Shown: positions 45,700 to 57,434 of the stretch, in pieces | Layout of the letters: every line of letters starts with the position of its first letter | Position numbering within the stretch: position 1 is the stretch's first letter | Assembly: GCF_010183535.1 (NCBI RefSeq) | Contig: NC_071332.1 | Span: forward strand, 16,368,001-16,432,000 | Source of the DNA: Caenorhabditis remanei | Taxonomy: Eukaryota > Nematoda > Chromadorea > Rhabditida > Rhabditidae | Direction: 5' to 3' | Length of the DNA: 64,000 bases | Translations under genes and position numbers: made by a program | The notes under the pieces: model-generated | Seen by the model: only the letters and a program-made list of their open reading frames with translations | Told to the model about the DNA's origin: nothing | Database searches by the model: none

Positions 45700-46180
45700 C
45701 AGTATTGGCCATAAAGAATGCGACACTTGCTGTTTTAGTTTAAAAATGGTGAACTTTGTGAGTGTGGGACGGCCGTTTGATCTTTGCGGAATTACACTAC
45801 CGGCCAAAAAGGTATCATATTTTGCCTTTTTCAGATGAAAATGCCCAACTTTGAGATTCTGTCATAATAAAACTAACTGTCCGATAAAACAACTTTTTAT
45901 GGGCTCGAACATACCAAGAATAGAACTCTATTTTTGTGTTTGACAAATTTTTTGTACGGGCACATCCTAAGGAGTTACAGGTAGTCAATGTAAGCAACTT
46001 AAAAATTTCTCTTTTTAGCACTGAAAACGGCAAAAATGTCAAAAAAATGTTTGACGCTTGATAACTTCTTGGGATGTGCCCGTACAAAAAAGTGATTAAC
46101 CACAAAAATAGAGCTCTAAACTCAAAAAAACAATCAATATTGTGGGACTATCAGGAAGGAGAGTTCATAAGAATATTAAG
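45700..46180. mobile_element. Mariner-like MITE fragments
   Basis: ACAGTATTGGCCATAAAGAA near 45700 and TACACTACCGGCCAAAAAGG near 45795 resemble the two ends of mariner-type elements. Downstream, GTACGGGCACATCC (about 45955) is inverted as GGATGTGCCCGTAC (about 46072), with a matching CTCTATTTTTGTG block, so part of it folds back. Truncated and non-coding. Confidence 0.55.
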
Positions 46181-46377
46181 CTCCCCAAAAAATGTATTGT
46201 AATTATTTTTGAAGTCTGTATATATAGATCATAAACGCTTGTAAAATAAAGTTTTTGTGACTTTTTAACATTGAGGAGGATTCCATTTATTGAAAATCAG
46301 GGAAGAACACACGAAGTCAGATGATTCAAATGTATCGAACGTAATATTTAAATACATGTTCATGGACTATTCGAAAT

Positions 46378-48041
46378 TCATTTCAATAAAAAGTCGATTG
46401 CGCCCTTGAACATGTCTCTCCACTTCATACCGGGTTTATAGATTTGGAAAATTAGAGTGACATTACTTGTGTCTTGACGAGTTTTTGAGATAACATGGCA
46501 GATGGATAACAAATCATTGAAACGAGAAGGTGCATTGTGTTGATAAGTCATTTGACAATATTTCAGCAGGAGGGAAGAATACATTTTTTGATGACAGTTC
46601 AATAGTAGAAGACCGGTTTCAGACATGTTCGGAACATCTGAAATCCAATCAAACAAGAACTGAAGTATATATCGTGAAAGCTAAAGGAGGACTAAAGTAT
46701 TTTATTTCAGATTCTGATACTTCAGAAAATTCTAAGCAACTTTCGCCATTGGAGCATATTTTAAAAATTGCTCTAAACACTAAATTCACTTTTTCCCGGC
46801 TCTATTGAGCGTTCGTGAAAGAGTTTTCCCACGCGAATTTCTTCCACCGTGTAGTCCTCTCGGACAAAATTATTTCTCAACTTCTCGTTTCCTCGCTTTT
46901 TTTCAACAAAATCTAGTGTTTTTTCTTATTTTTTACGACATTAATCGAAAAAAAAACATGAAATTTTGTTGAAGCGAGGAAACGAGGAATCGAAAAATAA
47001 TTTTGTCCGAGAGGACTACACGGTGGAAGAATTTCGCGCGAGAAAACTCTTCCACGGAGGCTCCTTTTGAGCCGGGAAAACGGGAATTTAGATCGTTTAG
47101 AGCGATTTTTAGCATGTGCTCTCCAATGATGAAAGTTGCTTAGAATTTAATGAAGTATCAGAATCTGAAAAAAAAAAGACTTCCTCTTTAAACTATTCTA
47201 CTATAACATTTTCAGAAAACAAAACAACAAAAGCTAACATACCCGGATTGCATATGAAAATGATATTCAGAAGCAGAAATTCTTCTTGTGTTATCCTTAA
47301 TTCACTCAATTTACCGATCATTCGACATTTGATTCCAAGCTCTAATCGTGGAAAATGTATGGGAATAATATCAATATCAGTTGGGAATATATCAATTCCT
47401 TCTGGAAATGTGATAAATCCCATTTTATGAGAATAGCAATGCATTGCCGTCGAAAATATAGCACAATTCAGATAAGAACTTTTGAGAAATGCCTTTGAAT
47501 CAGATGACGTCATCATTTTCACAAAATCCAATTTCTTCAAGTAATCGAAAGTCGAAGTATGAGTCATAAACGCATAATCATAGGAATTAAATCGAGTATC
47601 CAATGATTTCGGTTTGAATTGGATAGGTTCAGTATCAGTAACTTCTTCAAAAGATATATTTTTGAACGGTGCTTCATAGTTCTCAAGAATATTTCTTTTC
47701 TCAATTTCCAGTTGATGCAATATGGGGATTATATCGAAAAATCGAATTTTCTCTTGATTTTCGATCATTCCTGCTCGAATACATTGTTGAAAACGACATG
47801 ATTTACAATCGTAATAGAAGATTTCATCAGCATTTTTGTAACAGATCTCATTGTTTTCACACTCTCTCAACGGAGTTCGAAATGTTTTTACTCGACGGAA
47901 AAACATTTTGCAAGCGTTGCAACAAGGAACCTGAAAATAAAATATTTACATTCGGAAGTTATGAATCTCTAGACTTACTCCATAATTGAATAATCTTGAA
48001 GGTTTATAGCAGATATGACAAGTTTTCTGATTTTCATCCAT
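46378..48041 (-). CDS. Nuclear hormone receptor (nematode-expanded HNF4-type)
   Basis: Exons 47979-48041, 47243-47930 and 46378-46637 give 336 residues. The DNA-binding domain at about 8-85 has two four-Cys zinc fingers: CHICYKPSRL...VPCCNACKMFFRR, then CENNEICYKN...YDCKSCRFQQCIRAGM. P-box residues CNACKMFFRR are typical of the expanded nematode family. The ligand-binding domain has a divergent middle (FPRLELGIKCRMIGKLSELR) and a conserved end (LLLKYCQMTYQHNAPSRFNDLLSI). It is expected to be a nuclear transcription factor with unknown ligand and targets. The last intron holds a fold-back MITE (46683-47189). No stop or frameshift. Start is the first ATG, eight residues before the first finger Cys. 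Confidence 0.85.
46683..47189. mobile_element. Fold-back MITE in the nuclear receptor intron
   Basis: Begins AAAGGAGGACTAAAG and ends with the inverse of TAAAGAGGAAG. Arms pair through a CCCACGCGAATT region around a centre near 46930. It is the same family as the element at the centre of the srh palindrome (27391-27781) but clearly older, its two arms having diverged. Confidence 0.75.
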
Positions 48042-48044
48042 CGC

Positions 48045-49205
48045 GAAGTGCTAAGAGAAATTCAGTGATATAATCGCCAAGATGATCTAGTTGGTCCGGC
48101 CGAGAACCAAAATAACAAACCCTTTCAAAATAATATAATGTGTACTTAAATGGAAAACTGCAAAGAACAAGATTGAACCTTGATTCATAAAGGACGTAAT
48201 GATTCATGTTTTCCAAGTATTATATCTCAATTCGTTTTCTCATAGAGATCAAAGAGATTGTGAAGAAATGTCGGGGGATATAACATGGAAAGATTAAGCA
48301 TGCGGAAAAAGTCGTCTAGAAGTTAGAAGTAGAATTTCTGCTCCAAGGTTTTGCAAAGGCAGTGAATTTTTGACACAGTTTGACACTCTTGACTACATGA
48401 ATCCGTTTTTTGTTATTCGAAGAATTTATCGATGAAAGAGATAGTGAGAAGTGGAATAGACAGAGGAAATAAGTATTAGTTGATGCGTTTTTTTTTTCAG
48501 TTTTCGTCAATGAACTACATCAGTTTCCGTTATGAAAAAAAGGAAAAAAATAATTATGAAAAATTATTCAGATAGGGACACGATAAGCTTGTCCTGACTA
48601 ATATGTTATTAACATCAAATACAAGCCGAAATTTCCCCCGGCCACCAAAGTTCAAAAAACATTTAAAAATTCAAATTTTTAACAACATGTTTCAGAACTG
48701 GCCATAATTTTTTTGATTTCGTCCCGGTCCGTGACAAGTCTGCAAAAAATTTTCTTGGAATGATAAAATCGAGTTCTGCCTCGAGTTAAAAAAAAACAAA
48801 ACAAACCCAAGTCAGAATGTGGGAAAGCAAACTAGATTTATGTTCTGTTGGCTAGATTTGTTAATGTTCATTCATTTTTTCTTATTCAACAATAAAGATT
48901 TTTTTTCAAAAAAAAGAAACAAAACAGAAAGACAGAAGGTAGAGAAGAAGTTTGAAAGAATCGTTGGTACAGAAAAAATAGGAACAGAAAAAGAGAAATT
49001 CGCCGGTGATAATAAGGGGGGAAAAAGGGAAAGAAAGCAGGGGAAATTAAACCGGATATTCTGAAAAATTGAAAATTCTTAGAAGTTGGTAGAAAATTGA
49101 AATAGAGAAAAGAGTGGATATTGAAAAGAGGTGAGAAGAAAATAAGAAGGGAATAGGATCCGCCCACTATCTCTTGGGTGGAATCGTAGTGGGATTAATT
49201 AGGTA
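48045..49205. other. Intergenic; no gene supported
   Basis: Holds the likely promoter of the nuclear receptor (48045-48300). A long purine-rich tract lies at about 48900-49150 (GAAAGAAAG-type), giving spurious frames on the opposite strand. Confidence 0.45.
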
Positions 49206-49211
49206 AAGAGT

Positions 49212-50135
49212 CCTCATCATCAGTTTTTTATTGCTGGTTCTCCCATTCCTGACTCCAACTCCGTTCGTGATCTTGGCCTGCTTGTTGAACCTGATCTCAA
49301 GTTCCGGGCTCATATTAATCGTACAGTGGCTCTAGCCCGACTTCGTTCCTCTCAGATCTTAAAATCTTTCAAGTCAAATAATCCAGCTTTCTACTCATTC
49401 CTTTTTAAAACTTACGTTCTTCCTATCCTTGAGTATTGTTCTGTTATTTTCTGTTTGTCCCCCACATCTCATCTCTCTAGACTTCTTGAATCCACCCTTA
49501 GAGTATACTCTAGAATAACGCTCCAGCGCTGTAACATCTCTTTCTCTTCTTACTCGCAACGCTTGGAACTCCTCTCAATGCACTCCATTAGACACCGCAG
49601 ACTCAAATCCCAATTACTCCTACTTTACAAATTCATTGCTGGCGCATCTCACTTCCCCTTCCTTAATACCATTGTCAGATTGTCTGATTCTCCCAGAAGG
49701 CCCATGGCTCTTATCTATCTCTCCCCCCTATCTGATAACTTTTTCTCTTTCACCATTCCGTATTGGAATGCCATAACCTACAATGTAAATACTTTTCTTT
49801 CCCCCTCTCAATTTGCTATTCTACTTGATTCCTCTATAACCCGGTTCTAATATTTCTTCCTCCTTTCCTGTTGTTTAAACGAACAGTTTCTTAATTTATT
49901 CTCTGTCCCTGCCTCCAATTGCCTACTTCCTTTATTTACCATTGATCTCATCTCCATAACATTGCTCGCCCCCGTTTTAGTCTTTCAAATTGTCTTTCCC
50001 CATGTCATCATTATTTATTTGTTGATTACATAGATTTTTCCTCTTTTTTACTTGAAACTGTCTCGTGAGGGACATGTTCAAGTCTTCTGTGAATTTTTAT
50101 AGCCATTTTGTCGTGAAAAAAATAAAAATAAATAT
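49212..50135 (+). mobile_element. 5'-truncated non-LTR retrotransposon (LINE) 3' end
   Basis: Open frame to 49850 encodes the C-terminal part of a LINE reverse-transcriptase protein: DLGLLVEPDLKFRAHI, then FLFKTYVLPILEYCSVIF and a helical tail ending SSITRF. A 3' untranslated region follows with TCTCGTGAGGGACATGTTCA and a terminal AATAAAAATAAATA-type tail near 50120-50135. The catalytic YXDD part lies upstream of the truncation and is absent. The same 3' end occurs at 53150-53252. Confidence 0.8.
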
Positions 50136-50183
50136 CGGAATGAGATGGGCAGTCGGTCAGAGCAGATGGGAACGCGGCTAACA

Positions 50184-51304
50184 TGGGAATGACCCAGGGT
50201 GTAACGCTGGGATTCCTTAGATTTTTTGGGAAATAATAGCCCTTACCCCAACTAGAACAAAATAAAAATCTTACGTGCCCCTTTTGAGTTTCCAGAGAAT
50301 GGCAGACACAATTCCATGTTTTCGAATTTTTCGAGTTGAGTCTCTTCGAGACATCGTAACGCGGTCAATTCAAGAGCAATCTTTTCAAACTAAAGTGTAA
50401 TCGCAAGATATAGACCAAGGCTTTATAAAAGGTTACAGACTCAAGTTTCCAGCTGTGACTCCCGAATTACTATAAATGAAAATGTGAAAATTTGCACTTC
50501 TCATGAAATCAGAAAGTGATCATTTTCGAAAAAATGTATTTGGGAGACCATGTCTATCTGATTGCCAGTGACAAATAAGGTATATATACGTATTTCAAAT
50601 ATGCTCACCTACGTGCGGTACGGCACGGTGCGGCACCTACGGTACGTGCGGTTTTTTTCCACTGCAGAGTTGATCGTTCGTTTCGAACAAATGGTATAAT
50701 GATATTTTAGATTAATTAAGTTTTTAAAGTATTGTGATAGCCGTCTAAGACAAAAAACTGAGAATTCACCAAAACGCGCTGAGTTTATTTTTAAGGAATT
50801 GACGTATACATGAAAATGGACTAAAAAATTGAAAAAATGAAAATAAGTCTCTGGAATGAAAGGCGAGCCATATATTTGAATTTCGTATATATACCTTATT
50901 TGTCACTTGCAATCAGATAGACATAGTCTCCCAAATATCCCAAATACGTTTTTTCGAAAATAATCACTTTCTGATTTCATGAGAAGTGCAAATTTTCACA
51001 TTTTTATTTATATTAATTCGGGAGTCACAGCTGGAAACATGAGTCTGTTACCTTTTATAAAGCCTTGGTCTATATCTTGCGATTACACTTTAGTTTGAAA
51101 AGATTGCTCTTGAATTGACCGCGTTACGATGTCTCGAAGAGACTCAACTCGAAAAATTCGAAAACATGGAATTGTGTCTGCCATTCTCTGGAAACTCAAA
51201 AGGGGCACGTAAGATTTTTATTTTGTTCTAGTTGGGGTAAGGGCTTTCATTTCCCAAAATATCTAAGAAATCCCAGCGTTACACCCTGGGTCATTCCCAT
51301 GTAA
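50184..51304. repeat. 1.1-kb fold-back repeat
   Basis: ACATGGGAATGACCCAGGGT at the left returns inverted at 51290-51304. Arms of about 400 bp match closely; the centre (about 50590-50880) carries a GTGCGGTACGGCACGG cluster. It sits directly downstream of the str exon at 51338-51625, in the position where later exons would be expected. Confidence 0.8.
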
Positions 51305-51337
51305 GTGAAATTATTTAATTATCAATTAATTACTTAC

Positions 51338-51625
51338 CGGCTGGATAAGCAAGTCAATCAATGCGTACACCAACTCGAACCCCGTCATGAATGCCATCAG
51401 ATACTTGTAAGATCCCATAGTCTTTGGAGACTTTGTGGAAATTAGGAATGTTAGTAAACTGTTAGTCATAAATGATATAATAACGAGAATATTTTGAATT
51501 ATCATGGTCATAATGAAGCAGTTTTTGAAATAAGGAATGAAAAAAGTGTAGCTATATAGTGGTCGGTGAATAACAAGAAACGGTTCTTCTGATTGATTGT
51601 TTTTCATAAATTCTTTATTTTTCAT
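51338..51625 (-). pseudogene. str-type chemoreceptor, first exon only
   Basis: Encodes TM1-TM2 of an str receptor: IIQNILVIISFMTNSLLTFL, then the hallmark STKSPKTMGSYKYLMAFM and FELVYALIDLLIQP followed by a good donor (GTAAGT). No further exons follow: the next sequence is a fold-back repeat, then a LINE. The true start may be an internal Met (MTMIIQN). Truncated, probably by rearrangement. Confidence 0.75.
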
Positions 51626-52146
51626 AATGTTATCGTATTCGCAGCTACAAAATAATAGAATAGTCTAGGTGTTATGACTAGTAAAGATATCATCAATAAA
51701 ATTGGGTGTCTCTGTTTCGCGTCTGTCAAGTCTCGGTCTTGCTACTGTCTCGTGGCTCCGCGACATTTCAGAACTGCGATCTCTCGCAACTACACCGCTT
51801 TTGCATATTTGTGTCAATTGAAAATGTTGAGTGTACCAAAGAGCCTATAACAATTGAATAGATGACAAATGTGTTTGACCGGTTTTTAAATGGAACCAGG
51901 TTAGATTGATGCTATTTCTCCAAAATGTCACGGAGCCCGTCTCGTCTCGTATAGGTCTCGTCGAAAAACTGTTCTCAACTCAATGATGACAAAAACAGGC
52001 ATGACGTGAACTGATAAGAAACTGACCATCACGGTTACACTGATAACACATGCTGCCAATTATTCTATTTGTATTCTTATTCTACTGACCTTCGATTTCT
52101 CTTCTTTTCTTGTTTGTAAAGAAAAGTTTTGTTGTTTTATAGAAAA

Positions 52147-52230
52147 ATGCCTTATCCGTCCTTCATCGTGGATGCATTCACCACAACACGCTTCGCTGGA
52201 AATCCAGCTGCTGTTTGCTTGATTCCGGAG
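52147..52230 (+). CDS. PhzF-like (phenazine biosynthesis-like) protein, first exon only
   Basis: The exon reads MPYPSFIVDAFTTTRFAGNP and continues AAVCLIPE followed by GTGGGT. This is the conserved N-terminus of PhzF/PBLD-family proteins (F-x-VDAF...GNPAAV), isomerase-like enzymes found in most animals. No continuing PhzF sequence was found in the next kilobase, so the gene is truncated or has a very distant second exon. It is the apparent source of the insert at 29551-30032, because only here does the exon have its own ATG and upstream flank. Confidence 0.6.
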
Positions 52231-52859
52231 GTGGGTTTTTCATCAATGTATCGTACCGAGACGTTCTGAAAATGGAACGTTTTGAAACCAGGACATTTTT
52301 TTCGCTCTATTGACAAGCGTGGTACACATTGTCGTAGCGGTGAACTTTCGATCTTTCTGTGCATACCGGCGGTGAACATTAGAATTTATATAGTAAGTGG
52401 ATTGAAATAATGATTTGTAAGCAATTTTTCTAGGAAATAAATCAATTTTTCGCCAAATTCTCACAAAATTGTTAATGTGTGGATGGTCGGAATAGTACAA
52501 ATTTCAGAGAAAGAGAAGCGAGAAAGAACAAAGAAGCGATGGAAGAAGGAAGAGAGAAGCGACGAAGGAAGCTGAAGGTTTATTTTCTTACAATATAAGA
52601 CAGGCCAAATTTCAAAATTTCGAAATTTGAAATGAAATTAACGCGTTCAATGGTGAAAACGTGATTCTCTCACAGAAAACTTCAAATCACGTGTTTTCTA
52701 ACTTCTTTTTCAACTGGTGTCTGGGCTCCAAAATCAAAATCAAAATCTGTTTTGCAGTTTCCGAAAAGGGATATCAGAGCTGTACGGAAGTAAAGACGGA
52801 AGTAAAGACGGATATAACACTGAAAAGAAATAATCATTGACAGTATGAAACTGACGGTA

Positions 52860-53252
52860 ATAAGACTAAGCTAATTTGGCGTATTGAAAGTATAACTACT
52901 CTTTGAAGATCATAAAAATCCCAACATGTTTCGGCCTCCCTTTCCTCGCCGTGTGCTATTATTGATTTTTCTCTCCAATGGCGTTCAATCGTCCTGCTAC
53001 CAAACGGAAGCAGACTTCTTCTGATGAGGATTCTCCTCGACAATTTGTACCATACGATGCCTACAAAGTTCTTTATGATCGAGTTGCTGCCCTCACCGCA
53101 CTTTCCTTCCCCCCACAATTGTTTTTATGCCATTCACCTTATTTGTTCTCTTTTTTTACTTGAGACCATCTCGTGAGGGACATGTTTCAAGTCTTCTTTG
53201 TATCTTATAGTCTTTTATCCCATGAATTAAATAAATATAAATATAAATGTTA
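52860..53252 (+). mobile_element. Internally deleted LINE (5' part joined to 3' tail)
   Basis: At 52978 a frame begins MAFNRPATKRKQTSSDEDSP, then PYDAYKVLYDRVAALTA, resembling a LINE first-ORF N-terminus. It runs directly into sequence matching the 3' end of the LINE at 49212-50135 (TCTCGTGAGGGACATGTTTC, near 53172) and an AAATAAATATAAATATAAAT tail. Everything between is missing. The 5' boundary is uncertain. Confidence 0.55.
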
Positions 53253-53869
53253 CTTTTCTGGTATCAGTAGGCCTGAAAAGTCTCCACTTCCAACATCCGT
53301 GTGCCGATTTCAGCTACTTTTTCAGGTCCACTGATACGAGATAAGTAAAATGTTGGAATTTTTAATGCTCAAAAGGTACTTTCAACACAACTAATGGACG
53401 TTGTCTTAATGCCGTCGGTTTAATACTGTCATGATAATGAAAGCTACTTTTTTACAGCTCTTGTGGATCACATCCATATTATGTGTTCGATTTACAAACA
53501 TACTCAATTTGATACGGGGTAAACGATGATATTGAATTTGAAAATTAATTTTCCCTTTGAATTTTTTGTTGCGGTCCCAATACCAGTATGGCACTGTTTT
53601 TCCAACGGTTGAGATTATTATCAAAATCTTTTTATTTCTCAATCTTGATTTATAAAAACCCAATTTTCCAATGAGCAGACAGAAGAAAAATAAGAAAGAA
53701 TTTAATCTCCTTACCTGTTAATGCTGTTTATGCTGTGTCCTAGGAAAAATGAATAATATATTTTTTCAACCAACTAAGAGTTACTTCCTCCTGTTCACCA
53801 TAACAATCAACTAGATACTTTTGTTTTTCAAGACCTGATTTTGTTCTGAAAATTTAGTTCCAGAGAGCA
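53253..53869. other. Intergenic upstream of the sru gene
   Basis: A/T-rich; the frames present have no domain or splice support. The promoter of the following gene is expected in the last 150 bp. Confidence 0.4.
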
Positions 53870-55207
53870 ATGGCACCGAGAGATTTTGACCCGATTCCAG
53901 TTCCCTACCAAAAAATCCGAGGTGTCCCATTTTATATGAATTTCGAATATAAATTAAATTGGGTCACACCCATGACTATCACTGATCTACTATTGAATAT
54001 TATCGGCACTTTGATTTTCATTCAAATCCCTATATTTTATTTCAAAAATAAACAGAAAATCAAGAATATCGGATTGCGACTCGACGTTTTCCAATCATTT
54101 TTGCTGATGCAAACCTGGAGTATTTGGATGCTAATCGGAGAATTTTTAATGTTCAAAATTCCATTTACTGGAATGATTACAAACTATTGTGCCAATAATA
54201 ATCCGCAAATTCTGCTGAGATTCACTGTATTTTTCTTTTATTGTGCACATTATTCCTCTCAATTGTTTACATTATTGTTTTGCGCACTGAGAGTTGCTAT
54301 TTTGTATTCTAATTCTAATAAAGAAAAGATGAAAGTGAGTATTCTACTCACCGTCGCTGAATTCTAAATACATTCTAATAACTTAAAATTCAGTTATTCT
54401 ACTACCTCATACCACCGTTTATCTTTTTTTCCTTTTCTCGCAAGTGTACCTCATTTGTTAACCGAAGGAAGCTGTCTACAAATGGAACAACCGTTTACAT
54501 TTGGGGCGATTATAATAGTTTCGAAATTTTTTGATGATAACGTAGTAAGATATGAAAAATGTTACTATTCTAAGATGCAGAATAATTTGTTACAGGAACT
54601 GTGTGCATTCGCTAGTTTTGTTTTTACCGCGGCTGTGACTTTTACTATAATTGGGTTGAATATTGCAATGTTTTTTAAAATAAGGAAACGGAAGATGTCG
54701 TGAGTTATTAATTTTGTTATAGTAAACTTTCGAATCGGGGAATTGAGTCGACTTTTTGGACTTTTTGCTATTCAGCTCGACAGTTTGATGTTACAAGCCA
54801 GTCCTGGTCGGTCCGGTTTGCATGTCCGATTTATAGACCAATATTTTACTTAATATATTTTAAGATCGCTTGGTCAATCCCAATCCACTCAGAATAAAAA
54901 AGCGTCAAGAACACTGACTGGAACTATGATAATTATGTTGACTCCCTTAATTGTTTATCTATTTGTATTGGTTAGTTATTCGAAACTATTCAAAAGAAAT
55001 CATCTAAAAGATAACGTTTAGGCTTTAGAAGTCATACCTAGCGACTATTTCGTCCATATTTTGTACATCGGTGATATCGTTGGCGACATTCGTGTTCACA
55101 CCGTCTCCTGCTATTTTTATTTCACACATCCGGTTTTTAAGAAACACGGGATGATAAGGAAGATAACTGTGACGCAGAAAGTGACGAGTCAATCAAGACA
55201 TTTTTGA
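53870..55207 (+). pseudogene. sru-type chemoreceptor with a single-base frameshift
   Basis: Exons 53870-54334, 54394-54699, 54865-54970 and 55022-55207 cover a complete receptor of about 353 residues. Family-type features are YQKIRGVPFYMNFEYKLNW before TM1, FQSFLLMQTWSIWML in TM2-TM3, PHLLTEGSCLQM in the extracellular region, MIIMLTPLIVYLFVL at TM6 and YFYFTHPVFKKH at the end. Exon 2 begins in frame (LFYYLIPPFIFFSF) but continues correctly (LASVPHLLTEG) only in another frame. Its length, 306 nt, is one base more than the flanking phases require, placing one extra base near 54434 in a T-rich run. It could be a young pseudogene, a segregating null allele or a sequencing error. AATAAA lies near 55236. 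Confidence 0.82.
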
Positions 55208-55740
55208 CACTATTTGGGAATAAATGAGTATTTTAATAAAATGACTCCGTGTACAAGACAAGTCAAAGCTTGGATAGTTGCACATGCTCAATCAAGTTCT
55301 ACATCGGACACATGTCTCATTGAAACTGATTATGAAAAGATATACTCTCCACGTGTTCGTACGCGGAAGCGTGGTCAGTATTGCTCTTTCGGAGTTGCGA
55401 GTATATAATCGAAGTAAGCCGTCGGAGGTCGAACTTCAGAATGCGAAGACTCTAGAAGTATACTATGACTTGCGAGAGCCACGTATCCAAAGGCGGATTC
55501 CAGAGAAATGTGAAGGCAGGTATCAACTACTTAGACGAGCACTTCCCAACGATCCGTAGGATATTTTGGCAGATATTCGAGAAACAGATGAAAAACAAGA
55601 AGATGAAAAACAAACATAACTTTCAAACACTGTATGCAAACTGCTTTATCACACATGATAAAACACAGATTTGTGTTTTTATTCGTTTTATAGCCAGAAA
55701 ATGTAGAAAATCTAGGAAAATTTGGAATTAAAATTTTTAA
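55208..55740. other. Unassigned stretch
   Basis: Overlapping open frames at 55214-55560 (for example YSPRVRTRKRGQYCSF) suggest a decayed coding relic, but none is long or recognised. Confidence 0.35.
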
Positions 55741-55744
55741 GTGA

Positions 55745-56130
55745 AAAAAAATTGAACATTTATTTTCTCTAAAATTGTAATTTCTTGATTATGGCTTGCA
55801 GATGAACTCAAAACACGTTTTTGGTACATGTTTCGGCAGATTTAAGTGATTTTTTGATGAAGGTTTTTCCGAGGGCGCCACTTTTGACTTCTGGAGCTCT
55901 GGCACGATGCTTAGGGTTTCAGAAACCAATTCAACATAATTTGTTGTTTATCTGATTAATTTCCATCGTTTTGACATCAAAAACTCGAAAATTTCAAGAG
56001 AAATTTTTTTTTCGAATTTTCAAATCAAGGTCAGGAAAAATCGATTATCGATAAAATTAAAAATGTTTATTTTTTCAAAAAACTTATTTTCTTATTGCTG
56101 AAAGTTTCAGCTATCTGAAAAAAGTCATTC
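55745..56130. repeat. Partial copy of the mariner-like repeat family
   Basis: Shares ACTTTTGACTTCTGGAGCTC, the ACATGTTTCGGC block and the TCAGGAAAAATCGATTATCG block with 16987-17660 and with both arms of 58771-62647. Both termini are missing. Confidence 0.65.
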
Positions 56131-56419
56131 AGAAAGTTTGTAGAATTTGAGTCTGAAAAAGAGAGATTTTATAATTAGGGACCGCAATGAACGTGGGCGA
56201 AGTTATTCATTTTCTTCTCTTGGGACGTCATGGGGAGATTATCAGAATGTTTGACGGTGTGCCCTGAGAGCCCAGAACGCTAAAACAGAATGAAAACTTT
56301 TGACCCCTATGTAATCGAGTACGTAGAATTCAATGAACACACTTTCGTTTCACCCGAATGCTTAGTTTCCTCAGAAAACTAAAAAAACTTTTTGCTTTTT
56401 TCAGAAAAATGTCACGTTT

Positions 56420-56840
56420 AGGATGTTCTAGGTTGAACACGCATCATTTTTTGACAGTTTCTAATAGTTCTGGACATACTCTAATAGGTTTTGAAAGAAA
56501 ATTCGATTTTCGTGCTGTCGAATTTTTTTGGGAGCCACCTGAACTGCGAGGCATCACATCAAAAAACTTTCTGTGATAACATATCTATTTTCTGACGTAT
56601 TCTTTTTGGACATCTCTTCAGGTACCTGGGCTCAAAATTTTGAAGCTCATTGATTCGTAAAATGTGATTTTTTCGATGTCGAAAGACAACAGATTCAAAA
56701 AGAAAATCAGTTTTCCGGGCAGTTCAGGTTAAAGGAGGTCAAACACGCATCATTTCTTGACGGATTCAGATTCTACGCAAAATTTCGATCTCGATCCACT
56801 TGGGAACAAAAAATTTCGTGCTGTCGAATTTAAGATATTT
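56420..56840. repeat. Diverged direct repeat pair
   Basis: AACACGCATCATTT(T/C)TTGAC...TTCGTGCTGTCGAATTT occurs at about 56437-56525 and again at about 56741-56830. Neither copy is coding in a recognisable way. Confidence 0.5.
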
Positions 56841-57434
56841 GATGTTTTATCTCGAAATATGCTTAATATCCTTCAAAAAAATCTCTTGAATTTTAAAAAA
56901 TCACGTCAAAAATATATTTTCCTATTATCAGCGTCACTTTTGTGTTCGTTTAGTTCAGTGGATAACACGCGGGGGTTTTAATCAAACAGTTTCTGGTTCG
57001 AACTTTCCCAAATTTTGCAAAAATTTGACTGACTGAACGTGAAAATAGAAAATATTTTTTGCGTGGTCAGGAAAACGAAAGAATTCCCCAAGAGAATTCA
57101 GTAGAAACCATGGCTGACTAAAAGGTCCTGTAACTTCGGAGAGTGTGAATATTTTCGGAAAAAAATTTGGGAATGTACTTCCATTTACCTGAAGAACAGG
57201 CCTGGATGGAAATTGTTATGAAAAAATGAGTTTGATAAAAATGTTGCGGTCTCTATTTATAATTGTGCTTTTTCGGAACGAGCGGCTCAGCTTAGAAGCG
57301 CCGCAGGCGCTGTAAAACTGATTGTGAGAGGGGAAAAGGGGAATGGAAAGGACGGAGAGAGGCATGTGAACATCTCCACGCACGGATGGACAGACAGACA
57401 TGAGGGGGGAGGGGAGGAGGGGAAGGGTAGGCAG

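Noticed and set aside
48886..49167. 93-codon minus-strand frame rich in Phe/Leu/Ser
   Set aside because: It is the complement of a purine-rich tract and contains no motif.
52147..52230. PhzF-like exon as recent transfer from bacteria
   Set aside because: PhzF/PBLD-family genes are ordinary in animals, and the exon ends in a spliceosomal donor.
56947..57005. tRNA-like stretch with TAGTTCAGTGG (A-box-like) and GGTTCGAAC (B-box-like)
   Set aside because: The T-arm and anticodon stems do not pair properly and no acceptor stem is evident; at most a tRNA-derived relic.
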